Assembly (NCBI GenBank): GCA_023078555.1
Contig: CM041199.1
Span: 3,468,513 to 3,532,512, forward strand
Direction of reading: 5' to 3'
DNA: 64,000 nt
Source: Ulva prolifera
Taxonomy: Eukaryota; Chlorophyta; Ulvophyceae; Ulvales; Ulvaceae
Part shown: positions 12,101-23,031 of the stretch, one piece after another
Layout of the letters: each line of letters begins with the position of its first letter
Numbering within the stretch: the stretch's first letter is position 1
Made by a program: the position numbers and the translations under genes
The notes under the pieces: generated by a model
The model's database searches: none
Seen by the model: only the letters and a program-made list of their open reading frames with translations
What the model was told of the DNA's origin: nothing

Positions 12101-14759
12101 GCAGTGTTGCAGGAGCAGTGACTCAGGAGCGGTGGCACAGAAGCAGTGGAAACAGTGGCTCAGGAGCAGTGGAAGTAGTGGCTCAGGAGTAGTGGCTCAG
12201 GTACAGTGGAAGCAGTGGCTCTGACGCAGCGGAAGTAGTGGCTCACAACCAGTGGCTCAAAACCAGTGGCTTAGGAGCAGCGGCGCGCAGGCCGGGCCGC
12301 ACCTGCATGGCGCCTTCCTCCGCGACGTCCTCGCTCAGCGCCTCGAGCGCGAAGCTCGTCGCCTCGGCGTACAGCTGGCGCGAGATGAACTCGTTCGCGA
12401 TCGTCGCCTTGTCCATCGGGGGCCCCGGCTGCTTGATGATCGCCTTCGCGAGCGCCACCGCGCCCTGCGGGTTTGTCATCAGCAGGTTCTGCAGCAGGTA
12501 GGTGTAGTTCGGGGCCTCGCCGGCCTTGCCGCCTGACGCCGCCACGAGCTGTTCCACGTTGCCCTCCTCTGCGTAGATCATCGTGAGCTTGTCGGTCGCA
12601 CCCGCCGTCTCGTAGATGCTGCGCGCGAGGTCGCGGTTGCTCTGCAGATGCACGCACAAACCGTCAGCGTCCGGACGCGGCAGCTCTGTCACCTAGGCTT
12701 CGACCTATAGTCGGCCGCCGGGACGCGCAGCACTCATATGCCATGGCAGCTCATGCACAGCTTCCGCAGATGCCCGGACTGTTCTTGGGCGTGAACAAGG
12801 GACAGAAAGGGCCTATGGTAGCCTGTATCAGCCCGGAAGCAACGAGGCATGTGTCAGCATGCGACCCAGCACAGCACATGCTGAGCAGCCCACATCCACT
12901 TGACAGGAACCTCGCATCTTGTCTCTGCTTACCGCATCAAGCTCAAAGCGAGAGGAGCATCATGATTCTAACACCGGGTCGGACCGGACCACTCCCAAGA
13001 TGTGTGGAACTAGACTGAAATACCGCAGACTGCACACGTATCGCCAGGGCTGCTGCTGCCGGAGCGGAGCGGCCGCGCACCTCCTTGAGCAGGTCGCCGA
13101 GGGGCTCGCTCGCGGTGAGCTTGTTCTGCTTCATCCAGTTCTGCACGAGCTCCGGCTTGTTCTGGCTGATCGCGATGCGGGACATCTCCACCGACTCGAC
13201 GGCGTTGAGGCCGCCCTGCTGCAGCAGCGACCCGAAGTACGCGAGCACCGGCGACTTCTGGCCCGGCACCGCCGGGGCGGCCTGCAGGCGCGTGATGGTG
13301 GCCTGCGTGCGCAGCACGCCCGACGGCGCGGACGCCGCCGTCTCCGCCGCCTCCTTCCACTTGCCCTCATTGCACTCCTGCACCCACCGCCCGTTGCGAC
13401 GAGAGCACCGGTGCGCTGCGGAATGTATACCCTTCGCTTGCGGGGCTTCGCTCGTTGTGGGTGACGCGCTGCCGCGGTCGCCTGGCATGGCAGCCCCATG
13501 CCCTGTGCCGGCCCAGCGCAGGATCGGCGATGCCATACATGCATGTGAGGCGTGTCACAGCCCACCGCACGAGTGGGAGTGTGCGGTCAAACTGCTGCAG
13601 AATGCAGCAGCCCCCGGCAGGGGGACATGGCGTCAGCTCGCATCAGCTGCAAATGCGCATACATGCATGCATATCACCTAAGCAACATCGATGACTTACG
13701 GCTGTCGGCTACACTGGCAGGAACGCAGAGCGGGAGGCGAGGGGGAGGCGCACAGTCTCGAACTTCTGCACAAACAGAGTCTCTGCGCCTGGGAGGTCGC
13801 CGCGGCTGGCGATCTTGAGAGCCAGCTCCACGTTCTTCAGCGAGTTTGCCACAAACGGCACCTGCACAGACAACGCATGGCTTTGCTGGTCTGCAACTGC
13901 GGGAAGCATGATGGGGCCCCTGTACGCCTCACAGGAGCGTTTGCGGGCCCCTAGTAGCAGCACTCACTGCCATTGTGACTTGTAGCCACCAACAGAACCC
14001 CCCATGCACATTTGCCGGCGCCCTGGAGCTGATCAGATTCGCTAAAAGTAGCACCAGATCGGCTTGTGGGGACATGATGAGATGCGGAGACATCATGCTA
14101 CACACAAACATCGGGACGCCCCTGGCAGTACACACCAGCGTCCACACAATTCCGTGTTTCATGGGGCCAGCCTGCAGGCACCAGTAGCCCCGCAAACGGC
14201 CACAGTGCACCGCCACAGAGCGCCTCTGTGATCAAACACTAGCGTACACTGCTGGACAGTGGACCAACTGCTCTGTGGCGGTACGCTGCTTGGGTGTCTC
14301 GTTCGGTGCCGCACATTTACAGGTTTCAACGTCCCTGTGGACATGGCTGTAATTACACACATACGTACAAAAATGTGCTGGGTTGCCGAAAGGGTTCCTG
14401 ATCTGCTCGCTGTCACCGCGGTGCCGCCGCCCTGTCGCCTAACCCTTGTAATACACACATGCATGCACATGTACGGTCGGTGCTTGTGACCGGCTGTGCC
14501 AGGGGCAGGGCGGAGGCGCACCACAGCCTCGCGGGAGACGTCGACCTTGAGGATGGAGCCGCGGCGGGTGATCACGTAGGCGCCGCCGCTGCTGGGCGCG
14601 GCCTGCGCGAGGAACACCGGGTCCGCGCTGATGCGCTGCCGGTACACCGCGGCCAGCGTGTCGACCGCGTACACGAACAGCAGGCCCATCTTCGAGATGA
14701 CGTACGCCAGGCCGAACTTCTCACTGCACGGCACCGGTGGCGCTCTAAGCTTTGGGGCC

Positions 14760-14796
<37 letters not shown>

Positions 14797-16564
14797 CTGG
14801 ACGGCGGTGGCTGTCTCTCGAGGTGCAGCTGCACCGGTGCACCTGGCGGCGGTGGCCTGTGGTGGTGCAGACGTGGCGAGGGGGACCACGCCAGCGGTAC
14901 GGGGACGTGGCTGAAGAGGCTACTGCTGTGGCCCAATAGCAAGGCAGTTGGCCGAAATGCATGAGACATGCGGCGGGGCTGCACTACGGGAGAAGCTGTG
15001 TCTGCTGCTGTCTGGTCATGAGCAGACTTGAGCCGGAGACTGAAGTGTGGAAGCCACGTAGTATGGAGCAGGGCTCGTTCAGGCTTGTGTTGGAGCCCCA
15101 CATAGACCAGGGCTGCAGAGGACTGGATGAGGAGGCGCCCACGCCCATCCTCAGCTATGCTATCGTACATCGCACGAACGTGTAACAAAGCACCGCCAGC
15201 GTGTATTGTTGCAGAAACATACGAATCCAACATCTCTGGCACATAAAGGCCACTTCAGCAGCTGTTGACACCCACCTGATGTGCAGGGATACTGGGAAGT
15301 CATCTGTGAACTCCGTGGGGAAGAACAGTTCTGCGTTCTTCTTGTGGGCGGCACCAGCGCCAAGCGCGATGCAGTGGATCTTGCTGTTCATCACACCATT
15401 GGCATACGTCTTGGTGGTGAAAACGATCGCCTGCGTCTGCTTGCCAGCATGGTTCAGTGTCGTGAATGCTGCAGAGTGAGCCTCGAGTGCCTGGCTGCGC
15501 TTCTGCTCGACACTGTAGAGCTGCATGCAGCCTTTGATCAAATTCGGCCTGCACCAACAGCCCACACCACCGTTAGCCACTGAATGCTGAATGCCAGTGC
15601 AGCACACGCACAAGCTGTGTGCGGATCAGATATGACGGGTCATACACATGAAAATCATACATGGACCACGGAGCAACTACTGCTGCATCTATCTGGAAAC
15701 ATAAGCAGCCACCATGCACTGGTGCATGTCACCTGAGGAATCAGCAGGGCACACTTTTCAGCTGAGCCAGGGGCAATTCCGACAAGCGTGCTCCACTTGA
15801 GATCAGGAGAGACTCGGTAGCTGATGATCTGAGTGCCACTCAGGTTTGGTGTCCGGTCAAACACCTTGCTGGGTGGCTCGGGGCTCTGCAAAAATAACAC
15901 ACTTTGCGACATCTGGCAGAAGTATAAGTGTACCATCAAGATGAAGTGACAAACCCAGCTGCGGGGCGATGTAGTTACGGGTGATTGCCCTCTCTGCTTG
16001 GAGCGAGCTGCAAGTACATTGCAATGACAGCCAGGATGAGTGGAACAGGATCGTACATTGACATCCCAGTGAAATACTGCACTGTCAGTCACCAGGGCAA
16101 TGACGTCATCAGATATCCAGGCCCAGAATTGGACCTTCACCGGATTCAGGTATGCTCTGACCTTCTGCTTGGTATCCAGGTTGAAGACTTGCAGATTATC
16201 ACCCTGAGATCCACCCTCCGCGGCTGTCGCTGCTTTGAGAGCCAGAATTTTGCTGCTTGGAGCAATGATGGTTGAATCAGCGGTGATGGGCTTCCGCAGT
16301 GGCACCGATGGGTTGGCCATGTCGACGATGACAACATTGTTGGTCGTGCCCGTCTCCCGCACGCACACGTACTTTTCACTTTGCATCGTGACATGGGTGA
16401 ATGCCATACAGTTTTCGGGAATACCCATGGATGAAAGCTGCAGCACAGCACTGGCTGTTAGGAAAGCAATACGAGCGTGGCAGTGGAGTTGTTGTCACCA
16501 GCAACAGCCGGAAGCATACCTCCACGGCCACGTTGACCGTCATTGGGGCATTTTGAGCTGCCAT
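3418..16564 (-). CDS. CHC: Clathrin heavy chain (22 exons, 1718 aa)
   Basis: Heavy chain of the clathrin triskelion, the coat of endocytic and trans-Golgi vesicles. Exons (high to low): 16564-16520, 16437-16057, 15885-15755, 15548-15276, 14723-14522, 13861-13754, 13377-13081, 12641-12303, 11566-11366, 11047-10763, 10506-10228, 9829-9600, 9315-9222, 8953-8612, 8375-8140, 7693-7527, 7101-6821, 6416-6171, 5662-5492, 5046-4819, 4426-4085, 3696-3418. All phases agree and the sum is 5157 nt. The start [11 protein letters not shown] matches plant MAAANAP. The N-terminal propeller ([22 protein letters not shown]) is followed by the seven-repeat leg ([61 protein letters not shown]). The C-terminus is a Gly/Tyr/Pro tail ending GQPYM. 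Length fits plant chains of about 1705. The first four exons are less GC-rich and use other donors than exons 5-20. Confidence 0.97.
5249..5439. repeat. Tandem duplication of a G-run plus 71-bp unit (clathrin intron 19)
   Basis: Two 71-base copies, 5264-5334 and 5369-5439, each start CATACATCAGCACGGACC and each follow a G-run (5249-5263 and 5341-5368). The copies look identical by eye, so the duplication is recent. It lies wholly within the intron between clathrin exons 19 and 20. Confidence 0.9.
6140..6167. repeat. 28-base G-run beside clathrin exon 18 donor
   Basis: On the sense (minus) strand the exon ends in AAG followed by GTG and then an unbroken C-run, so the homopolymer starts at intron position 4. 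Confidence 0.9.
12066..12290. repeat. Degenerate minisatellite in clathrin intron 8
   Basis: About a dozen imperfect copies of a CAGTGGCTCAGGAG-type unit (AGCAGTGGAA / CAGTGGCTCA) run in tandem up to a few bases before the exon 8 donor. Unit length varies around 12-24 bases. It is intronic and not coding. Confidence 0.8.
14762..14796. repeat. 35-base G-run in clathrin intron 4
   Basis: The longest homopolymer in the window. On the sense strand it is a C-run about 39 bases upstream of the exon 5 acceptor, where a polypyrimidine tract would normally sit. Confidence 0.9.
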
Positions 16565-17011
16565 TTTGTCTGCTTCTACACCTAGCGGCAGAATCAAGAA
16601 CAAGACGAGCGCGGGCCCGCCACGCAACTTGGTGTGTCGCCTGTCTGCGCTCTGCTTCGCTGTCTGCGCTGACAAGCACGATCAACGAACCTGCTTTCGC
16701 TGACGATCTTCGGGGTGTGCAGGTATCAATCAAGCCTGGTCAACATCGATTCAACTGCCCCGCGATCATCTCGACCAGAGCTCGGCTGCATGCATGGCAG
16801 CGAGTTTCCTGCTCCAAGATGCCGTGTCCGCGGTAGGAGGAAGGCTGCGCAACAGCACGCCTGTCTACGGTTTAATCCACCTACGTTCACTTCAGACGGT
16901 GTATGCAAGTCCTTGTTTCACAGATGCACGTCACGTGTTGAAAAGTCCAGCTTTAGCACATCTGTGATCTGCATCATGCTGAAACCGACACTAAGGTGAT
17001 CGGAGCGATGT
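16565..17011. promoter_or_regulatory. Probable shared upstream region of clathrin and a divergent gene
   Basis: About 450 bases separate the clathrin start codon (minus) from a plus-strand ATG at 17012 that opens a plausible exon. No coding frame stands out between them. I do not see a clear TATA box. The region is assigned by position only. Confidence 0.35.
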
Positions 17012-17742
17012 ATGCCTACGGTTGAGGTAACGCCTCAGTCATTTAACGAAGTCGAGTCTTTCGTGCGGTCTTTCGATACGATGTCAGGTGGCGTAATCTC
17101 GCAGGGGCCTGTTGCAAATGCAGCGACAATAGCTAATCTTGAGTACCTTGTAAAGGTGCACACATCGTCACTGTGCTACTTGCTGCTGTCGTTGAAGTTG
17201 CTGGGCTGTTCGTGCACTGGGATCCTTTGCATTTTTTTGTGTTGCCACTCGAGCACCGCTACGCTGACTCCTCACACGGCCGGTAATAGATGAGGTCAAG
17301 TTGTAGCAGCAGAAACTATCCTGCCGATGAGCAGCTGGGGTCTCTGGTCATCGAGCTGACAATCGCCTCACTGCTCGTGCGACACACTGGTGTTCGTTCG
17401 TAGCAGCGGTCGCCTGGCCGGAACAGACTATGCCGTACCCTGTAAAGTATAGCTTTGTACTGCAAAGCTGATCTATGCTGTGTCGATGCGCCTTCCTTTA
17501 GCCCTCCGAAGACACTGACGCGGTCAGATATATCCATTCTGGTGGAGGTTGCAGCCTGCCCGAGGCGTGCAGCATGCCATGAAAGCGATAGGTTACGAGG
17601 ATCTCTGCTGAGTTTTAAGATGGTTCTAAAGATGCTAGGCAGACTGAACTGGTATCTGAGACTCTGTCACATCACGTCCGCTGGAAGAACGGAACAGGTA
17701 CGCCTGAACCTGCTGAGTCGCTATCGATGGAAACAGCAATAA
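17012..17742 (+). CDS. Unrecognised gene, possible multi-exon
   Basis: The first candidate exon, 17012-17155, encodes MPTVEVTPQSFNEVESFVRS and about 28 further residues, ending at a GTGCAC donor in phase 0. A second, from an acceptor TAATAG at about 17290, continues in phase with RNYPADEQLGSLVIELTIAS and can leave at GTGCGA. A third open stretch up to a stop at 17740-17742 includes TLTRSDISILVEVAACPRRA. The first two pieces look like real protein and the third is weaker. No domain is recognised. Exon edges are guesses, and the gene may be longer or the third piece unrelated. Confidence 0.3.
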
Positions 17743-19106
17743 TTCCAGTCTAGCTATGGTGTGGGTGTTTTTCATGGGCGAGAGCCAGTCACCGGATGAA
17801 GACTCCGTGGTAACAGGTGTGCACAGCACTCAAGTAATAAGTGCCGGTACGCTTCCAGATCGTTGCCAGCGATTAGCTTCTAATACAATTATGGAAGTAA
17901 GAATCCTGTCCTGACACGTCATACAGATAATTCATACACAAAAGAACAGAATTACATCTCTGGTACCAGTTGATGAAAGACAAGACATCCGTACCAAGCC
18001 GTGCTCCAGCTCACCACCCGCAAGAAGGACACCATGTAGTTCACCTGGGTGTTGGTCCTGCCGCATTCAGGATCTGTTGCCCTGTGTGCTGGCATTCGCA
18101 TAGCCTGAGCCCCTGCTGGAGACAGCAGCAGATCGACAGTCCATGTCAGAGACAGCCCACCCAAAGCAACTTGCCCCCAAATGTTGCGGACATTCTGGAC
18201 ACAGCGTCAAAGCACGCTCCATGGCGTCCTGTGACGGCACCAAGATGTCGTAACTGACAGTAGTGCTCTCCGTTCGCTATGATTCTGCCCTGAATGAAGT
18301 GCTGTATTCAGGTATGTATGGTATACATATGCGACGGGGGGCATCAGTCAGATAGTGATGACACTGTAGGCCCTGCACGCGATTAGGACTACGTGGGACT
18401 TAAACTTCACAAGCACATAAGTTACGCATACCCGGCCATTGTATGGCAAAGCAAACAAACACATTGCGACAAACCAGTGACCGGCTGCCACACAAGCAGC
18501 CACCAAAGCTGACCGCAGCAAACAACCCAGACAACCAAGCACAACTACATCAAACGCTCCATGAACAGAGCTCTCAACCCAGAAACTTCACAATGGTCAC
18601 CTGTAGGCGGCATCACATGCAAGCCTGCAGATGTTGCTGTCCTCCCACAGAATTGCCAGAGTTTATCAATCTTGCTTCAGCTTCCACTGCAGCTGATGCC
18701 TTCAGTTCGCAAGAGAGGAGATTTTGAAGTGAATGTATGAAACAGATATCAAACGATGTTGTAAACAGCTTCAAGTGTATATATCTGTTCGATTCGACAT
18801 TAGGAGACATCCGGAGTGACTGGTATTTGCACCGGTAGCTACAAACACATGTCTCTGCGCTCGGTCCACCAACCGGCACGCACTTGGGACTGGCGTATGC
18901 ACTGCAATCCATGAGCTATGATATTTTGCAGCGGTCCTACTGTTTGCTGACGGATTGATAGGAAGATGGAGAGATTGGTGCCCGTGCAATTGCAACCAAG
19001 TGATCGGCACTTCGCACCGATACGCCGTTGCTCCGATCCCGTTTGTCCACGTAGCGGAACAGGACGTCAAATACATGCCGCTGATGCTTAGGCTGCAGAC
19101 GGTATA
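17743..19106. other. Intergenic, nothing recognised
   Basis: Lower GC than the genes. Short frames occur on both strands but without domains, splice support or repeats. It would contain the promoter of the acid phosphatase gene at its right end. Confidence 0.4.
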
Positions 19107-22100
19107 ATGCGCGGTCTCTTTACGGCCTCGTATTGGCTTGGCCTGCCTGCGTGCACGGCAGGGGCTCAGCTGACGCACCAGCTATCTGAGGCACACGACA
19201 ACCAGGTTGCCGAATCTGCTCCTGGCTATGAGAAGCTGTGCACCGAGGCAGTGAAGCCTCCAGTGGCTGGCGCCACGCTGAAACATGTGCAAGTGCGTCC
19301 GGAGTAGTCGCTTCAACGTGATTGCATCCCCTCCCAGGCTAAACCGCGACCACCCCTTCCCTTGATCATGATCAAGAGGCTAACGGTCAATGTGCTCGTC
19401 GGTGCTTCGAGAATGCTTTTGCATCTGCGCCAACCCTTGGCAGCTTTGCCCTCACTCCTGCCCCGACTGGTCCCACATGTAATCGCGCGACACCGCAGGT
19501 ACTGTTCAGACATGGTGCACGCACACCACTGACCAAACGCTATTGGGAAGGATCTACGTGGGACGATTGTGGCGATGCATACACGCACGCGGTCGCTGCT
19601 CAATGCGCTGACGATGGTCGATCAGCGCAAGTCAAACTGCCCAAAATGAATGTCTTCGACAGGCACTCGCAGAAGCGGCAGGAAGCCTTCATTGACGGTG
19701 AAAATCTTATTCACTACCCGGGGGGATGCACTCGCGGCGAGCTCACCAAGGTTGGACAGCGCCAGGTGGGACTTCAGTCTTGCAGGTGCCCTGGGCACGA
19801 TGCTATGGGCAATCTGGCGTCGGTACATCCACAGCAGACCGCAAAATCTCAGAGCACCTCCCCTTTCTTATCTACCTGTATCTTCGTTCTTGGCACATAT
19901 GAGGCAATAGAAGTATGGCGTGGATGTGATGCTGTACTCCGTAACCTGGCTGTTGCCTAGTGCCTATTGTCCAGATGGACGATACCCTCACTGTCTAGGA
20001 TCAGAAGTGCATCATAGCGTTGAATGCTCCTTCCGATTCATGAGTTGTGAGCGATGTACCGCAAGAGCATGTGCACAAAGGTGGGGTTCACACCGCTGTG
20101 ATCAACAGCAAACACCTACCACCCCTGCAATGGTGTACAGGCGTTCCAACTAGGGCAGTGGCTACGCCATAGATATGTCGCTGGCAGCACAAGTATCCTT
20201 CCAGAAGCGTTTGATGGTGCCCTCATCCAGGCACACTCCACCAACTACCGCCGCACACGGGGCACCATGTATGGTGTCCTGTTGGGGATGTACCCCGACA
20301 ACTCTGCCGACATTCGGGTGGAAACGAGCACCCACCTAGAGGAGATCATGCTCGCGCAGGTCAGCACGTGCTCCAAGCTCGGAGCATGGTACAAATCTGC
20401 AAGGGCACACCTGGCCCATGACGTGCGACCTCCCTCCCTCCTCGGCCCCTGCCATGCCTTCAGTACGCGTGAAGCAAGACACACTACAAGAGCATCTGTT
20501 GTGCATACACCAAGGGCCTGTGCGCCTGCAGTGCCCATCATGCGCGCCGACGCATGCAGATTCAGGGTCGGCACCCACAGCGTTGCACTGTGCCTGCAGC
20601 AACAATTCAAGGCCATCCTACGCGTCGCATCATATGCTATCGTATGATATCATATGATGTCATATGATATCGTGCCATATCGCCCGCGTCACTCATGAAA
20701 CCTAGCTCAAACCATGTTGCCAGTCACAATGGCTCAGTGTCCGACATGCCGAGGCATGCTTCCTGGGGCGGTTGGCCCCGATGAATGTCACAATGCGCTC
20801 GAATTGGTCAATGTTACGAATACAAACGCTGAAAGCGAGTATGACATGCGGTCCTGATTGCATCACACGGATGAGAAACCATGACCAGCCCATGCCCGGC
20901 ACATCAGCCATTGCTCATCACCTCCAGCAGTACTTCTCCATGCAGTCTGTTCCGAACCTCTCCAGCTCGCCGATGCATGTGCAGCATGCACGCACACGCC
21001 CCACAGCATCACGTCTTTCACATCTCAGCGCCATGAGCCTCCAACCTCCTCCCATACATGCGCCACATGTGGCCACAGTGCTTCGTCTCCCTGGTCCCCT
21101 CCGAAGACGGCAATGTGCGCTCTGCCATTCAAGCTTGTAAGCTGGATCTAGGCATCATCCATCGGCCCTGTTCCTGGTGAACGGCGCCGGGGTCCCCGCG
21201 CTGATGTCTCCACATGCCGCCCTCTGATCGCGGATGCGGGCTGCAGGACCGGAACGACAGCAGGAAGGTCGGCGCGGACGCCCGCATCCGGCGGCTGCTG
21301 GGGATGCCGGCCGGCGAGGAGCAGCGGCTGGCGTGGACGGAGCTCCACGACGCGCTGACGTCGATGCGTGCGCACGGGCAGCGCATTCCAGAGGCCCTCA
21401 CGCCCGACACGCTCGACCTCATCGACTCCCTGGTACAGCCCTCCAACTTGGCGTGTCAAGTCAATTAGCGTGCAAGGTCAATTAGCCTCAGATGACTGTC
21501 GGCTCTTCTCTTCAGCCGCTCCCTGCAGGCATGGCCGCTGGCAGTGATGACGAGCCCGCCCCAGACGAGGAGGAAAGCCGGGTGCCATTTGACCTGGATG
21601 GGACAGATTTTGTCCCACGTTCGCAGGGCACTGGCATGACCTTACAAAGGCCCTGAACCAGGGTTGGTTAAGGCAGCTAGGCATGTGAGTGGCCTTGACA
21701 TCATATGCTTTCTCCCCATTAATTGAGCCGTACGACAGCACTCCACCCGGGATGCACAAAGGCTGGCCTGCATCTTGCCCATGCTGCTGCCGCTATGCGG
21801 CGTGCGTCTACACCTGCCCGCGCTGCCCCACAGAACTAGCACGCGGCAGTGTGTGGATTCCCAGCACCCAGTTCCCCTCAGTACGATGAAGTGGGTCTTT
21901 GCGCCACAAGCACACCGAGGCAGGCCAACGCCTTCCGAAGTGCATGCTCTGGCACTCTGACAGCCCCAAAACGCCTTTTCAAGCGCCCCGCCAAGCGCGC
22001 GCGACTGTGCCCTGCGTACGCGGTCACATCACCGATGCGCTCAGCCGGGCGCCGGTTGCGTGCAGGCGACAGCGAGGGTGGTGCAGACACTGCAGGACGC

Positions 22101-23031
22101 GACCGACACGACCGTGCTCGGCCTCGCGCTGGGGCGGCTGCTGCAGACGATGGAGGAGCTGATCGACCGCGCGGCGCACCTCGGCCCCGGCGGCGAGGGC
22201 CTGCCGCGCGTGTGGCTGTGGTCCGGCCACGACACCACCATCATCCCCGTGCTGCTCATGCTGGGCCAGGATGTGAGCAGGTGGCCGCCGTACAGCAGCA
22301 GCGTGGTGCGCTCCGCCGCCGCCGAGTAGATGTGTGGGGGGGGGGGGGGTAGTTTTGGGTGCGGGGTGGGGCGATCGATCTCGCCGCATGAATGCATGCA
22401 TGCATGGCGTGGCTCTGTCCAGGTGCATGATGCGACCACCGTGTTCCTGTCAAGCAGGCAGGGCAGGTGGTATGGTGGTGAGGGCGTTACTTGCCTTATG
22501 AGTTAAAAGGTATAGCCGGCTTTATGCTGCCGACGCCGCGCGAGTCGTGCGAGCGTGCGATCGCGGTGCACCCTGTGCACACATCAGTGAGAAATGGTAC
22601 AGCAGCCCGAGCCAGAGTTCCCACACGTCCCCCATGCATGCACGCAGGCGTGCCGTGTGCATCCTGCACCCATGCACCGGAAGCATGCCCGCGCATGTGT
22701 ACATGCGACACACATTCTATGGGACCGCGGCGCCTCCTGGAGTACAGGCGGCGATGTGCAGGTGCTGGAGCTGTGGGAGGACACGGGCGCGGCGGCGCGG
22801 GCGCGGCCCGTTGACGACCGGCACTACGTGCGCGTCCTCTTCAACGGCCGGGAGGTCGCGGTGCCGCCCGAGACGACGGACCCAAGCGAGCCTCTGACGC
22901 TCGCACAGTTCAAGCACCACGTGCTGCGGCCCTACGCCCTGACGGAGGAGGAGCATGCGGAGCGGTGCATGATGACGTTTGAGCATGAGACGCGGGGTGG
23001 CACACCCGTCGACACCTCAGCCATCATGTGA
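19107..23031 (+). CDS. Histidine acid phosphatase, ACP6 / lysophosphatidic acid phosphatase type
   Basis: Histidine-phosphatase superfamily enzyme that removes phosphate through a phospho-His intermediate; the closest family I recognise is ACP6, which hydrolyses lysophosphatidic acid. Exons: 19107-19292, 19499-19765, 20159-20359, a tentative exon from 20738, 21247-21432, 22066-22305, 22762-23031. Exon 1 begins MRGLFTASYWLGLPACTAGA, a probable signal peptide. Exon 2 carries the catalytic VLFRHGARTPL (RHGxRxP) and GELTKVGQRQ. Exon 3 has LRHRYV and a HSTNYRRTRGT motif. Exon 6 has the second catalytic motif SGHDTTIIPVL and RWPPYSSSV; exon 7 continues VLELWED, YVRVLFNG and a Leu-rich end. Phases agree for all exons except the tentative one, whose donor I could not fix. 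Without it the protein is 449 aa. Exons 5-7 are much more GC-rich than 1-3. A TGTAA lies at 23534, about 500 bases after the stop. Confidence 0.9.
20636..20676. repeat. AT-rich palindromic ATATGATRTCATATGAT block in phosphatase intron
   Basis: Overlapping CATATGATATC / GATATCATATG words form a self-complementary stretch of about 40 bases within the intron after exon 3. Confidence 0.7.
22336..22349. repeat. 14-base G-run in phosphatase intron
   Basis: It starts 30 bases after the exon 6 donor (GTGCGC at 22306). Here the G-run is on the sense strand. Confidence 0.85.

Noticed and set aside
14762-14796. G-runs as assembly gap filler
   Set aside because: Lengths differ, flanks are in proper intron positions, and one run is part of a duplicated unit, so they look like real sequence, though exact lengths may be inaccurate.
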